Positions 35,328 through 45,852 of a stretch of 64,000 nt of DNA are shown piece by piece. Where the stretch lies: assembly GCA_949927585.1 (NCBI GenBank), contig CATLFA010000004.1:1-64000 (forward strand), read 5' to 3'. Position 1 is the first letter of the stretch; every line of letters starts with the position of its first letter. This stretch comes from an uncultured Clostridiaceae bacterium (GTDB taxonomy: Bacteria; Bacillota; Clostridia; TANB77; CAG-508). The notes below the pieces were generated by a model, which saw nothing but the letters and a program-made list of their open reading frames with translations, was not told the origin of the DNA and ran no database searches. The position numbers were made by a program, and so were the translations under genes.

Positions 35328-36192
35328 ATGCAAATTTTGAATGTTGAAGAAAAATATAATAATAAAAAGTTAAGTACATATTTATTAGCTATATTCCCTT
35401 TATTAAAGAGAGGTACTCTATTTAAAGCTTTAAGAAAAAAGGATATTAGAGTTAATAATGTTAGAGTTAGTGAAGATATAGAAGTTCACACTGGAGACCA
35501 AATAAAAGTGTTTATTACAGATGAACTTTTATGTATAAATAATTTTACTCTTGATATTGTTTTTGAAGATAATAATATACTTGTAGTTAATAAACCAGTT
35601 GGTATAGAAGTTACTAATAATGATAACTCTGAAGTTTCTTTACATTCGTTATGTAAGGATTATATAAATGGATTTATCGAGCCATGTCATAGATTAGATA
35701 GAAATACTACTGGTCTTGTTTTATTTGCCAAAAATACAGAAGCATTAGATATTTTACTTGATAAATTTAAAAACAAAGAAATTGAAAAGCACTATATTGC
35801 AACTGTATATGGAATTCCAAAGAAAAAGAAAGAAAGACTTGAAGCATATTTATTTAAAGATAATAAAAAATCTTTAGTTTATATTTCAGATGAACCGAAA
35901 AAAGGTTATCAAAAAATTATTACTTCATATAAAATAATAAGTGAAAATAAAGAAAATAATACTTCTATTTTAGATATAAACTTAGAAACTGGTAGAACTC
36001 ACCAAATACGTGCTCACCTCGCTCATATTGGCTTACCTATTATTGGAGACCGGTAAATACGGTATAAATGAAATAAATAAAAAATTTCACCAAAAAACAC
36101 AGATGCTTTGTAGTTATAGTTTGAAATTTAATTTTAGAGAAAATAGTAGCGTTTTAGATTATTTAAATGGGAAAAAAATAAAATTAGTATAA
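35328..36192 (+). CDS. RluD-like 23S/tRNA pseudouridine synthase, one CGG +1 shift
   Basis: 287 residues after one shift. An N-terminal S4 RNA-binding domain (about 13-70), then the RluA-family catalytic domain: NKPVGIEV, CHRLDRNTTGLVLFAKN with the catalytic Asp, IATVYGIP and ETGRTHQIRAHLAHIGLPI. The shift GAC CGG T at 36051-36053 restores IIGD-G-KYGINEINKKF, the conserved GD-x-KYG block. In zero frame a TAA follows the CGG directly. The exact RNA target cannot be set. Confidence 0.9.
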
Positions 36193-36198
36193 GTAAAG

Positions 36199-36229
36199 GA
36201 AGTAGAAAACCTTTAAAGTTTTCTACTTC
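36199..36229. terminator. Bidirectional terminator
   Basis: GAAGTAGAAAAC, 7-base loop, GTTTTCTACTTC, between convergent genes. Confidence 0.75.
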
Positions 36230-36235
36230 AACTAT

Positions 36236-36613
36236 TCATATTAAAAAAGCACCTGCTGCTAATATAACAGTAATTATCAATATTACAATAAAAACTGTTT
36301 CTATAATTATACCCAAAGTATCTTGTTGATAGCTTACCAACTCTGGTTCAGCCTTTGTCATATCAAAAATTGCTATTACATTATCTCCACTCCCCTTAGA
36401 TGCTTTAATTGAAATAGCAATCTTATTAGTTTTTGTTGAATCTGGATATGATACCTCGTATCCTTCAGGTAATTTATAATCTTCTGAATTTTTTATTTCA
36501 AAAGCTATATTTTTTAGGTTGTCTATTTCTTCTGACGTTATTTCTGTCCTGCAAGCTGTTAACAACATAGTTATTAATATGGTTGCTAAAATTACAATTG
36601 TTTTTTTCCGCAT
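36236..36613 (-). CDS. Orphan lipoprotein, paralog of the 34510 gene
   Basis: 125 residues from ATG 36613 (GGAGGG 8 bases upstream). Lipobox LLTAC at about 17-21, EDYKLPEGYEVSYPDSTKTN core and a C-terminal membrane helix. The second codon is an in-frame CGG (36608-36610, MRKK). Skipping its C would end translation within six codons. Function unknown. Confidence 0.7.
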   Translation of the reverse strand: MRKKTIVILATILITMLLTACRTEITSEEIDNLKNIAFEIKNSEDYKLPEGYEVSYPDSTKTNKIAISIKASKGSGDNVIAIFDMTKAEPELVSYQQDTLGIIIETVFIVILIITVILAAGAFLI

Positions 36614-36711
36614 AATTATTCCCTCCATTTGTTAAGAATATATATTTTAATAGTTTCATAATATACATTTTAGCATATTTAGTTTACTTTATCAATAGCT
36701 TTACATAAATT

Positions 36712-38514
36712 TTAATTTTCATTAAATATTCTTTCAAATTCACTTTCTGTTATTGTTTCTTTTTCTAATAATGTTTGTGCTACTTCGTGTAATTTATCTA
36801 TATGATTTGATATTAGCGTTTGTGCTTTTAAGTAGGCTGTATCTAGTAATATTTTTACTTCTGCACCTATGGCATCTGCATATTTTTCTCCTAATAATTG
36901 TAGTTCATATGGGTCTTTTTCAGTGTTTATTGATATTGTTCCTACTACATCGCTCATTCCATATAATGTTACCATGTCTTTTGCTATTTTTGTTGCTACT
37001 TCAAAGTCATTACTTGCTCCTGTTGAAATATCATTAATTATAATTTTTTCTGCCGCACGACCTGCCATTAGTACAATTAGCCTTTCTTCCATTTCTGTTT
37101 TTGAAATGTAGTTTTTATCTTCATTTGTTTTGTTCATTGTATAACCACCAGCCATACCTCTAGGTATAATAGAAATTTCTTTTACAGGTTCTTGTGAACT
37201 TAAATATCTACTTACTATTGCATGTCCTGCTTCATGGTATGCTGTTATTCTTTTATCTTTTTCTGAATATACTCTACTTGTTTTTTGAAGACCAATTGTT
37301 ACTTTTTTAAATGCCTCTTCTATATCTTCTTGTTCAATTACTTCATGTTCGTTAACAGTAGCTAAAATTGCTGCTTCATTTAAAATATTTGCAAGTTCTG
37401 CACCTGTTAAACCTGCTGTATCTTCTGCAATTGTTTTTAATTTTACGTTTTCTGCAAAGTTTTTACCTTTACTATGAATCTTTAATATTTCTTCTCTTCC
37501 ACGTTTATCTGGAACATTTATTGTTATTTGTCTATCAAACCTTCCTGGTCTTAAAAGTGCTTTATCTAACATTTCTGGTCTGTTTGTTGCTGCTAATACT
37601 ATTATTGTTTCATTTGTGTCAAATCCATCCATTTCAACTAATAGTTGATTTAAAGTTTGGTTATTTTCACTTTCTGCTCCATTTCCTGAAGAACGTCTTG
37701 AACCTATTGCATCTATTTCATCTATAAACACTATACATGGTGCTACTTTTCTTGCCTTTTCAAATAATTTTCTAACTCTTGATGCTCCAAGACCTGCAAA
37801 CATTTCTATAAATTCAGAACCACTCATTGAAATAAATGGAACTCCTGCTTCTCCTGCTATTGCTTTTGCAATTAGTGTCTTACCTGTTCCTGGCTTACCA
37901 TATAGTAAAACTCCTTTTGGTACTTTTGCTCCCATTTTTGTGAACTTTTCTGGCTCTTTTAAGAATTGCACTATTTCTATCATTTCTTGTTTTTCTTCAT
38001 CTAAACCTGCTACATCATCAAATTTTATTTTTTCTTTACTTGTTTCTGCATCATATACTTTTCCTTTTTCTCCTAAGCCTTGCATTTTAAATACCATTAT
38101 AAATAATGCTACAATTACAATTGTTGGTAATAATGAAAATAGAGTCTCAGATATCTTTATAATTGCATTTTGTGGATTTTGTATTAATTCTATATTGTTT
38201 CCTTCTGCTACCTTTTCTTGTACAAGTTCGATAAATGCTTGTGTATTTGGAACTATTGAAGTTTTTTCTTCTTCTATTCCTTTTACTTTAACTTTTAGGC
38301 TTGTACTTCCTACTGTCATTTCAATTTTTTCTATTTCGCCGTCTGTTATTTGTTTAATTAATTCTGTATATGGTATTTTATTATCGCTAGTTTTGTTTTT
38401 TGATAACATCAAATATGCTGTAATTCCAGCAAGAATTACTACAACAATTGAGACTATTATTCCTGCTATCATATATTTATTATTCTTTTTGTTATTTTCT
38501 TTATTGTTTTCCAT
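36712..38514 (-). CDS. ftsH: ATP-dependent zinc metalloprotease FtsH
   Basis: 600 residues. Two N-terminal membrane helices (about 15-37 and 125-143) flank an extracytoplasmic domain; AAA+ domain with Walker A GKPGTGKT (206-213), Walker B IVFIDEID, SRH TNRPEMLDKALLRPGRFDR; zinc protease domain with HEAGH. Degrades membrane and short-lived regulatory proteins. GGAAA upstream of ATG 38514. It lies 18 bases downstream of the DUF1189-like gene, so the two are likely an operon. Confidence 0.97.
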   Translation of the reverse strand: MENNKENNKKNNKYMIAGIIVSIVVVILAGITAYLMLSKNKTSDNKIPYTELIKQITDGEIEKIEMTVGSTSLKVKVKGIEEEKTSIVPNTQAFIELVQEKVAEGNNIELIQNPQNAIIKISETLFSLLPTIVIVALFIMVFKMQGLGEKGKVYDAETSKEKIKFDDVAGLDEEKQEMIEIVQFLKEPEKFTKMGAKVPKGVLLYGKPGTGKTLIAKAIAGEAGVPFISMSGSEFIEMFAGLGASRVRKLFEKARKVAPCIVFIDEIDAIGSRRSSGNGAESENNQTLNQLLVEMDGFDTNETIIVLAATNRPEMLDKALLRPGRFDRQITINVPDKRGREEILKIHSKGKNFAENVKLKTIAEDTAGLTGAELANILNEAAILATVNEHEVIEQEDIEEAFKKVTIGLQKTSRVYSEKDKRITAYHEAGHAIVSRYLSSQEPVKEISIIPRGMAGGYTMNKTNEDKNYISKTEMEERLIVLMAGRAAEKIIINDISTGASNDFEVATKIAKDMVTLYGMSDVVGTISINTEKDPYELQLLGEKYADAIGAEVKILLDTAYLKAQTLISNHIDKLHEVAQTLLEKETITESEFERIFNEN

Positions 38515-38532
38515 TACGTTTTTCCTTTCTTT

Positions 38533-39570
38533 TTATGCATTTTCACCTTGTGGCTGTCCTGATAAACCTTCTTTTTCCTTTTCCTTCTTCTCTTTCTTTT
38601 TCTTCTCTTTTTCTTCTTGCTTTTTTCTTTGTTCTTCTTCCTCTTTTTGTCTTTGCTCTTCTTTTTTTCTCTCTAATTCTTGTTTTACTCTTTCTTGTTC
38701 TTCTACTATTTTAGCAAGTTCTTGTCCTCTTTTTATTATATCTGATTTTATCATTAAAATTGATGCAACAATATATATATAAGCAACTGCTATATACATT
38801 ATTTCAAAATATTTTATTTTAAATCCAAACAATGCTTGTACTATTATATACAATAAATTTAAAATAATAGGCAAAGTAAGTGAATGTATTGCTATTTTTA
38901 ACATTGCAATAAATTTTATTCTTATTCTCATTATTAGTGCTGTAACATATCCTATTGTTCCTAATATTACTATATCCATAAATATGCTTATTAAATAGGC
39001 TATAAATAAGTATATATATGACATTATATATATTCCTACATATATCATTATCATATTAGAGCCTGATAAGTAATTTAATATAGTTTCTTTTGTCATATCT
39101 TGTATTTTATAACTTTGTACTAATTTTTCATACGTATATGTTATAGTTCCATTTCCTAAATTCAAAATTACTTTATCAGATAAAAGTATTGCTCCTGTAC
39201 TATGCTTCTTTAGCTCTGACTCATATGAGTTTATTTGCTCATTAGTTAATTCATTTGTATCTATAATAAGCATATCAAACACATTTGGAATATTAGTTAT
39301 TTTTATAGGTTCAGTTGTTTCTACTGTTAACCTATTATTTGAAAAACTTAAATTTGGTATTTCGTTTTTAAAATATTCTATTCCACTATTTATATCTTTT
39401 GATACATCATATACTGATAATGCTGTCACTATTAATGTAAATATCGCAATTAGCATTACTATATATTTACAAACATTTCTAAAAGATTCTACTGCCATTT
39501 CTGGGTATTTTTCAAAATCTTTTATGCTACTTATTAATTTTTTTATAAAAGTATTTTCCTTGGTTTGCAT
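38533..39570 (-). CDS. DUF1189-like membrane protein with charged tail
   Basis: 345 residues. Cytoplasmic start with SIKDFEKYPEMAVES, about five membrane helices (about 38-57, 170-190, 196-220, 228-250, 258-275), an extracytoplasmic beta domain at 60-165 (ITNIPNVFDMLIIDTN) and a 60-residue Lys/Glu coiled tail. Pattern of the DUF1189 family, function unknown. Immediately upstream of ftsH, which suggests a role in membrane quality control, by context only. Confidence 0.72.
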   Translation of the reverse strand: MQTKENTFIKKLISSIKDFEKYPEMAVESFRNVCKYIVMLIAIFTLIVTALSVYDVSKDINSGIEYFKNEIPNLSFSNNRLTVETTEPIKITNIPNVFDMLIIDTNELTNEQINSYESELKKHSTGAILLSDKVILNLGNGTITYTYEKLVQSYKIQDMTKETILNYLSGSNMIMIYVGIYIMSYIYLFIAYLISIFMDIVILGTIGYVTALIMRIRIKFIAMLKIAIHSLTLPIILNLLYIIVQALFGFKIKYFEIMYIAVAYIYIVASILMIKSDIIKRGQELAKIVEEQERVKQELERKKEEQRQKEEEEQRKKQEEKEKKKKEKKEKEKEGLSGQPQGENA

Positions 39571-39620
39571 TTTATGTTTTTTCCTTTCTCAAACTGAAGG
39601 TTTGTACTATTCACTCTTCA

Positions 39621-39735
39621 TTATGTGTTTGTATATATTAAAATCAAAATTGAAGTCCAACAGTCCACCCTCGACAGTTGAATCTCCCTTGTCCTGGAGA
39701 TTTCGATTTTTATTTTAATATATACAAATGCATAA
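39621..39735. repeat. Long-armed inverted repeat, copy 1 (MITE-like)
   Basis: TTATGTGTTTGTATATATTA and its complement at the other end, arms of about 34 bp (TATATATTAAAAT then AAAATTGAA / TTCGATTTTTATTTTAATA), core of about 45 bases with ACAGTCC and CCTTGTCCTGGA. Second copy at 41332-41452, on the other side of cysS. Confidence 0.75.
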
Positions 39736-39770
39736 GGTGACTAATTTTAAATTTCTTTTATTTTAGTAAT

Positions 39771-39810
39771 TTCTTCGGATGACTGGTAGACACAAGGCCT
39801 ACCCATACAT
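39771..39810. repeat. Short family R palindrome
   Basis: TTCTTCGGATGACTGGTAGACACAAGGCCTACCCATACAT pattern: half of a family R element, just downstream of cysS. Confidence 0.5.
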
Positions 39811-39822
39811 CTATTTTAAATT

Positions 39823-41226
39823 TTATACTATGATTTCTATTGTTTGCCCTTCTTTAGTGTCTTTTACTGTATAGCCTTTATCTTTTAACAAATCTCTTAT
39901 CCTATCTGATTCTGCCCAATTTTTATTTTCTCTAGCGACTTTTCTCTCTTCTAGTAATTTTTGTATTTCTTCTGGAACTTCTTGTTTGTCTTCTTTTTCT
40001 AAATATTCTCTAGTGTTTACTAAGTCTAAACCTAATACTTTATCAAATTCTAAAAGCAATTTAGCAAACTTATTAGACTTTATATCATTTCTTGCAACTT
40101 CCCATACTATTCCCATTGCAAGTGGCATATTTAAGTCATCATTTATAGCTTCTACAAAACGGTTTAAATATTCTTCTACTATTTTGTCATCTACTTCATT
40201 ATTTGATTCTTCATGTTTTAAATAACTTTGGCGAAGTCTATTTAATGATTTTTCACTAGCTTCTGCTCCTGCAAATGTGAAATTTAATTTTGTTCTATAA
40301 TGTGCTGTATAACAAAATAATTTATATGCTAATGGTTCAATTCCTTTTTCTTGTAGTTGGTCTAGAGTGTATGTATTTCCTAAACTTTTAGACATTTTTC
40401 CTCCATCAACTTGTAAAAATTCTACATGCATCCAACGTTTTGCTGGAACTTTGCCTGTGCATCCTTTGCTTTGTGCTATTTCATTTTCATGATGTGTAGG
40501 TATATGGTCTACTCCACCTGTATGAATATCAAACTCATTACCTAAATATTTTTTTCCCATTGCAGAACATTCTATATGCCAACCTGGATATGATAATCCC
40601 CATGGACTTTCCCATTTCATAATATGATTTTCTGGTGCTTTTATCCATAACGCAAAATCATATGGATTTCTTTTTTCTATATCTACATCAACTCTTGCTC
40701 CTGCAATTTGATCATCTAGTTTTCTATTAGAAAGTATTGGGTATTTATCTAATTTTGATATATCAAAATAAATACCTTTTGATGTTTCATAAGCATAACC
40801 ATTTTCTATTAATTTTTTTACAAATTGCATCATTTCTTCAATATGTTCTGTCGCTTTAGCTACTATTTCTGGTTTTTCTATATTTAGTCTACCCATATCT
40901 CTAAAAAATATATCTGTGTAAAATGCTGCTATTTCATATGGATTTTTATTTTCTTTTCTAGCTGCTTTTTCCATTTTATCTTCACCATCATCGGCATCAG
41001 ATTCTAAATGTCCTACATCAGTTATATTCATTACATGTTTTAAAATATATCCATTATATTTTAAAACTCTTCTTAAAGTATCCATAAATACATAGGCTCT
41101 AAAGTTTCCTATATGTGCAAAACTATATACTGTTGGCCCACATGTATATATTTTAACCTCTTTTTCTTCCAATGGTTTAAACTCTGTCTTTTGTCTTGTT
41201 AAGGTGTTGTATAGTTTTAATTCCAT
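39823..41226 (-). CDS. cysS: Cysteinyl-tRNA synthetase
   Basis: 467 residues. Class I synthetase: CGPTVYSFAHIGNFRAY (zinc Cys and HIGH-like HIGN), GWHIECSAM zinc ligands, HHENEIAQS and GGKMSKSLGNTYTL (KMSKS). The anticodon-binding tail is short but complete (WAESDRIRDLLKDKGYTVKDT). ATG 41226 with AAGGAG upstream. Flanked by the two long-armed repeats. Confidence 0.97.
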   Translation of the reverse strand: MELKLYNTLTRQKTEFKPLEEKEVKIYTCGPTVYSFAHIGNFRAYVFMDTLRRVLKYNGYILKHVMNITDVGHLESDADDGEDKMEKAARKENKNPYEIAAFYTDIFFRDMGRLNIEKPEIVAKATEHIEEMMQFVKKLIENGYAYETSKGIYFDISKLDKYPILSNRKLDDQIAGARVDVDIEKRNPYDFALWIKAPENHIMKWESPWGLSYPGWHIECSAMGKKYLGNEFDIHTGGVDHIPTHHENEIAQSKGCTGKVPAKRWMHVEFLQVDGGKMSKSLGNTYTLDQLQEKGIEPLAYKLFCYTAHYRTKLNFTFAGAEASEKSLNRLRQSYLKHEESNNEVDDKIVEEYLNRFVEAINDDLNMPLAMGIVWEVARNDIKSNKFAKLLLEFDKVLGLDLVNTREYLEKEDKQEVPEEIQKLLEERKVARENKNWAESDRIRDLLKDKGYTVKDTKEGQTIEIIV

Positions 41227-41242
41227 TTACGTTTTTTCTCCT

Positions 41243-41284
41243 TTCTTCGAAGTTTTGGTAGACTTAAAGCGCCTACCCCTACAT
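41243..41284. repeat. Short family R palindrome
   Basis: CTTCGAAGTTTTGGTAGACTTAAAGCGCCTACCCCTACAT, between cysS and the second long-armed repeat. Confidence 0.5.
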
Positions 41285-41331
41285 CTTAAATCTAACAATA
41301 ATAATAGTAGTAATTAGAATTTGTAGAGTAA

Positions 41332-41452
41332 CCTTATGTGTTTTTGTATATATTAAAATCAAAATTGAATCCCGACAGTCCTTCTAAGGTTATTGAATAC
41401 CCCTTGTCTTGGACGTTTCGATTTTTATTTTAATATATACAAACACATAAGG
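41332..41452. repeat. Long-armed inverted repeat, copy 2 (MITE-like)
   Basis: Ends CCTTATGTG and CACATAAGG are perfectly complementary. Arms of about 34 bp as in copy 1; core with CCCGACAGTCC and CCTTGTCTTGGA. The sequence between arms is partly conserved with copy 1, the arms almost fully. Confidence 0.78.
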
Positions 41453-41470
41453 TAGATTATTTTAAGTAAT

Positions 41471-41513
41471 TCATTCGAAGTGCAAGTCGCCGAAGGCTGC
41501 GCTCCCTACAATT
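41471..41513. repeat. Short family R palindrome
   Basis: TCATTCGAAGTGCAAGTCGCCGAAGGCTGCGCTCCCTACAATT, next to the second long-armed repeat and after the PBP1A gene. Confidence 0.5.
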
Positions 41514-41534
41514 CTTTACATTTATCTATTATTT

Positions 41535-44168
41535 TTAATTAACTGTTGTATTATTAGTGTTATTCTCTGTATTTGTATCAACTGTGTTTTCTGGTAGTTC
41601 TTCTTCGTTTTGTGGTTTGTTTTTCTTTTTATTTACAGTTATTGTTATTGTTGTTCCTTCTTCCACTTTTGTTTTTTCTTCTTTGCTTTGTTTTAGTACT
41701 ATTCCGTCATCTTTATTTTTATTTTCTTCATATACTATTTCTACTTTTAATCCTTTTGCCTCTAATGCTTTTTTAGCATCTGCTAATTTTTTTCCTATTA
41801 CATTTGGAACTTCTACTTCTTTCTTTTCTGGTGCTTTATGAACATCGCAATTTTCTGTTGGTACATTATATTTGTCTCCTGCATTTGTTGTCCATAATGA
41901 TGTATTTTCTTTTGCAGGTTTTGTTAAAAATGTTTTTTCTTCAACTTCTTTACAATATTCATTAGCTATTTTACCTGTTTCTTTACATATTTTTAATTTT
42001 TGATGTCCTTCACATGCTCCTGGAACTGTTCCTTTTACAAAATATTCTGTTTCTGTTCTTGCACAACTTTCGGTTGCAACACAACCTGAGTCTAAACATA
42101 TTTTAGCTGTTACAACTCCTGCTGGTTTTGTGAAACGTTTACTTGGAAGATTTGTATGAACACTTCTCATAACATTTCCCCAAATAGTTGCTGCTGCATT
42201 TCCGCTTATTCCTTGTGGTCTTTCTTGATTATCAAATCCAAACCAAGTAGCGGCTGCATAATATGGTGTTATTCCACATAACCATCTGTCTTTGTATTTA
42301 TCTGTTGAACCTGTTTTTGCTCCAACTTCCATTCCTTTTATCCAACAAGTTGTAGCTGTTCCTCCTGCTCCAGTTACTGGTGCTGTTAAAATCTCTTTTA
42401 ATACATATGCATTTTCTGTACTCATAATTCGTTTTGTATCTTGTTTTGCTTCTAATACAACATTTCCTTCTGAATCTTCTACTTTAGTATAGAATGTTGG
42501 CTCTATATATACACCATCATTTGCTACCATTGCGTATGCTGATGCCATTTCAAGTGGTGTTGCACTTGTTGCTCCTAACGCAAACGAAGCTCCTATATCA
42601 TCATCTGATATTCTTTTAAAATTCATGTTTCTTAAAAATTCTGCGCCTTTACTTGGGCCTAAATCTAAAAGTATTTTAATATTAACAATATTTGAAGAAT
42701 GTTCAATTGCGTGTCTTACAGTAAGAAGTCCATTGAATCCTCCTGAGTTATGTGGATTATATCCTCCTTTAAATACTGTTGCTGAGTCATCATATACTGT
42801 TGCTGCTGTTATAGTTCCTGCTTCTAATGCTGGTGCTACAACACCTATTGGTTTTATTGATGAACCTGGTTGTTTGTTGCTAGTTGTTGCTCTATTTATT
42901 CCTGCTGCATTTGAATCTGTTCCTAAGCCACCCATACATCCTACTACATAACCAGTAGTTGGCTCTATTATAACCATAGCAGATTGTGTATGACCTTCAT
43001 TTAATAATTTTCCATTTTTGTCTTTTTCTTTTCCATTTACTATATATCTATCTTTTACATATTCTGCTTCCATTATTTGTTGTATTGAAGTTATTTGTGT
43101 TGAGTGTATAATATATCCATTATTTCTAATAGCTAATTCTGCTGCATCTCTTTTTAAACCTTTTTCTTCCATTAATTGACTTATTGCTTGTTCTATTGCT
43201 GCTGCTGTATGATATGAGTATGAAGTCGCACCTGTTACCATTCTTCCTTCTTTAAAGGCTAAACCTGTTTCAACTTCAGCTACTGCTGCATTATATGCTT
43301 CTTCTGTTAATTCGTATTCTAAATTAGGAGCTTCTTCCTTAAATTTAGCTAAAACTACTTTAGTTTTATTTTTTATTTTATCTATATCTTTTTGTTCTGT
43401 ACTAAATGCTTTGTATGCATTAGGTGATGGATTTATCGCTACTAAAAAGGCTGACTCTGCAAGTGATAACTGACTGACATCTTTATCAAAATAATATTGT
43501 GATGCTGCACCAACTCCATAATATGTTCCACCCATTAATATTAAGTTTAAATATGATTCTAATATTTCGTTTTTAGATAGTACCTTTTCTGTATTACGTG
43601 CACGAGCCATTTCTCTTATTTTTCTTTGAATTCCACCTAATCCTGAACTTTCATTATCTTCAAATGAATTTTTTATTAATTGTTGTGTTATTGTACTTCC
43701 ACCATATGAAGAACTACCTTTTCCAAATATAAAACCAACTGTAGCTCCAATTGTTCTTTTTATGTCTATTCCTTTATGAGAATAAAATCTCTCATCTTCT
43801 AATGCAACAAACATTTTTGGTAAATATTCTGGCATTTCTTCTAAGGTTACTAATTTTCTATTTTCGTCCCCTCTTATTATTGCAAGTACATTTCCTTCTG
43901 CATCTACAACTTGACTATTTCCATTTTCAACATGTACTTCTTTTGGGTCTACTTTATATTTGTCACTTGAAAATATACCTATTACTACTGCAACTAATAT
44001 AGTAGCTGCTATTACTCCAAAAATAATAAGTCCAAGTAATACTTTCTTTAAGATTTTTCTACTTTTTTTATTCTTTTTATTTACTTTTTTTGTTTCATAT
44101 TTTTTTGTTTTTTCTACTTCATTTTTTCCTTTTTTAGTTGTTCTTTTTTTCTTATTATTTGTACCCAT
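41535..44168 (-). CDS. Bifunctional class A penicillin-binding protein 1A with PASTA domain
   Basis: 877 residues from MGTNNKKKRTTKKG (ATG 44168, AGGAGG upstream). Basic cytoplasmic tail, one membrane helix (about 42-66), glycosyltransferase domain (EDERFYSHKGIDIKRTIGA, GGSTITQQLIKN), transpeptidase domain with SxxK in PGSSIKPIG, SSN in EHSSNIVN and KTG in GAKTGSTDKYKDRW, then one PASTA domain (EVPNVIGKKLADAKKALEAK) and an acidic/Asn tail. Polymerises and cross-links peptidoglycan outside the cell. Confidence 0.95.
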   Translation of the reverse strand: MGTNNKKKRTTKKGKNEVEKTKKYETKKVNKKNKKSRKILKKVLLGLIIFGVIAATILVAVVIGIFSSDKYKVDPKEVHVENGNSQVVDAEGNVLAIIRGDENRKLVTLEEMPEYLPKMFVALEDERFYSHKGIDIKRTIGATVGFIFGKGSSSYGGSTITQQLIKNSFEDNESSGLGGIQRKIREMARARNTEKVLSKNEILESYLNLILMGGTYYGVGAASQYYFDKDVSQLSLAESAFLVAINPSPNAYKAFSTEQKDIDKIKNKTKVVLAKFKEEAPNLEYELTEEAYNAAVAEVETGLAFKEGRMVTGATSYSYHTAAAIEQAISQLMEEKGLKRDAAELAIRNNGYIIHSTQITSIQQIMEAEYVKDRYIVNGKEKDKNGKLLNEGHTQSAMVIIEPTTGYVVGCMGGLGTDSNAAGINRATTSNKQPGSSIKPIGVVAPALEAGTITAATVYDDSATVFKGGYNPHNSGGFNGLLTVRHAIEHSSNIVNIKILLDLGPSKGAEFLRNMNFKRISDDDIGASFALGATSATPLEMASAYAMVANDGVYIEPTFYTKVEDSEGNVVLEAKQDTKRIMSTENAYVLKEILTAPVTGAGGTATTCWIKGMEVGAKTGSTDKYKDRWLCGITPYYAAATWFGFDNQERPQGISGNAAATIWGNVMRSVHTNLPSKRFTKPAGVVTAKICLDSGCVATESCARTETEYFVKGTVPGACEGHQKLKICKETGKIANEYCKEVEEKTFLTKPAKENTSLWTTNAGDKYNVPTENCDVHKAPEKKEVEVPNVIGKKLADAKKALEAKGLKVEIVYEENKNKDDGIVLKQSKEEKTKVEEGTTITITVNKKKNKPQNEEELPENTVDTNTENNTNNTTVN

Positions 44169-44261
44169 TTTATTCCTCCTTAGCACAAAATTTTATATGT
44201 TACATTATATTATATATTAGTTAAAATTAAAAGGTTTTTTAAGAAAATTTTAAGAAAAAAA

Positions 44262-44299
44262 TAAAAAATGCTAGGCTATTTTTTAGCCTAGCATTTTTT
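44262..44299. terminator. Terminator of rny
   Basis: AAAAAATGCTAGGCTA, loop, TAGCCTAGCATTTTTT, between rny and the PBP1A gene. Confidence 0.85.
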
Positions 44300-44310
44300 A
44301 TTCTTGTTTT

Positions 44311-45852
44311 TTATTTGGCGTAATCTACTACTCTTGTTTCTCTTATTACATTTACTTTTATTTGTCCTGGGTAATCCATTTCGCCTTCTACTTTTTTAGC
44401 TATGTCTCTTGCCATTAATGTCATTTCACTATCTGTTATTTTATCTGGTTTTACTATTATTCTTATTTCTCTACCAGCTTGTATTGCAAAAGATTTGTCT
44501 ACTCCTTCAAATGAGTCTGCAATTTCTTCTAGTTGTTGTAATCTTTTAATGTATGCTTCTAAAGTTTCTCTTCTTGCTCCTGGTCTTGATGCTGAAATTG
44601 CATCTGCTGCTTGTACAAGTATAGCTTCTATTGTTTGTGGTTCTACATCTCCATGATGAGCTTCTACTGCATTTATTACTATTTCATTTTCTTTATATTT
44701 TCTTAGAATATCTACACCTATTTCAACATGTGTTCCTTCCATATCATGATCTAATGCTTTTCCTATATCATGTAATAGTCCTGCTCTTCTTGCAACTTTA
44801 GGGTCTAAACCTAATTCTTCTGCCATTATTCTAGCTAAGTTTGAGACTTCTACTGAATGATTTAATACATTTTGACCATAGCTTGTCCTATATTTTAGCT
44901 TTCCTAATAGTTTTATTATGTCTGGATGAAGCCCTACAACTCCTGCTTCCATAGCTGCTCTTTCGCCTTCTTCTTTAATTGTTTGCTCTAGTTCTTCTCT
45001 TGATTTTTCAACCATTTCTTCTATTTTAGCTGGATGAATTCTTCCATCATTTATTAGTTTTTCTAGTGCCATTTTTGCAATTTCTCTTCTTAATGGGTCA
45101 AACCCTGAGATTACTACTGCTTCTGGTGTATCATCTATTATTAGGTCTATTCCAGTTAAGGTTTCTAGTGTTTTTATATTTCTTCCTTCTCTACCAATAA
45201 TTCTTCCTTTCATATCGTCATTTGGAAGTGATACTATTGATACTGTTGTTTCAGATGTATGATCTGCTGCACATTTTTGAATAGCATAACCTATAATTTC
45301 TTTTGCGCTCTTATCTGCTGTTTCTTTTGCTTTTTGTTCCATTTCTTTTAATAGGTTTGCTTTTTCAACTGTTATTTGTTTTTCCATTTCTGATAAAAGC
45401 CATTTTTTTGCTTCTTCTTGAGATAATCTTGAAATTCTTTGTAGCTCTTCCATTCCTTTTTCTTTTAATTCATCTAATTCTCTATTTTTTACTTCATTTT
45501 GTTCCATTTTTAATTGTAAATCTTTTTCTTTTCTTTCTAACATATTAATTTTGTTTTCTAAGTTTTCTTCTTTTTGAATTAAACGATTTTCTTGTCTTTG
45601 TACTTCGCCTCTTCTTTCTCTAATCTCTTGATCTAGCTCTTTTCTAGAAGACATTATTTCTTCTTGTGCTTTATAAATTTCCTCTTTCCTTCTATTTTCT
45701 GCCTCTTTATTTGCTAGTTCTATTATTCTTTTAGCTTCATTTTCTGCACTTTTCATTTTAGATTCAGCTATTTTTTTTCTAATAAATACACCTACAAATG
45801 TAAATATTACTGCTGAGATTAGAAATATGGCGATATTAATTATGATATCCAT
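44311..45852 (-). CDS. rny: Ribonuclease Y
   Basis: 513 residues, membrane-anchored endoribonuclease that starts mRNA decay in Firmicutes. N-terminal helix (about 3-22), long coiled coil (about 28-190), KH domain ([22 protein letters not shown]) and HD domain ([22 protein letters not shown]). The C-terminus [12 protein letters not shown] is the family end. GAGGT precedes ATG 45852. Confidence 0.97.
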   Translation of the reverse strand: MDIIINIAIFLISAVIFTFVGVFIRKKIAESKMKSAENEAKRIIELANKEAENRRKEEIYKAQEEIMSSRKELDQEIRERRGEVQRQENRLIQKEENLENKINMLERKEKDLQLKMEQNEVKNRELDELKEKGMEELQRISRLSQEEAKKWLLSEMEKQITVEKANLLKEMEQKAKETADKSAKEIIGYAIQKCAADHTSETTVSIVSLPNDDMKGRIIGREGRNIKTLETLTGIDLIIDDTPEAVVISGFDPLRREIAKMALEKLINDGRIHPAKIEEMVEKSREELEQTIKEEGERAAMEAGVVGLHPDIIKLLGKLKYRTSYGQNVLNHSVEVSNLARIMAEELGLDPKVARRAGLLHDIGKALDHDMEGTHVEIGVDILRKYKENEIVINAVEAHHGDVEPQTIEAILVQAADAISASRPGARRETLEAYIKRLQQLEEIADSFEGVDKSFAIQAGREIRIIVKPDKITDSEMTLMARDIAKKVEGEMDYPGQIKVNVIRETRVVDYAK

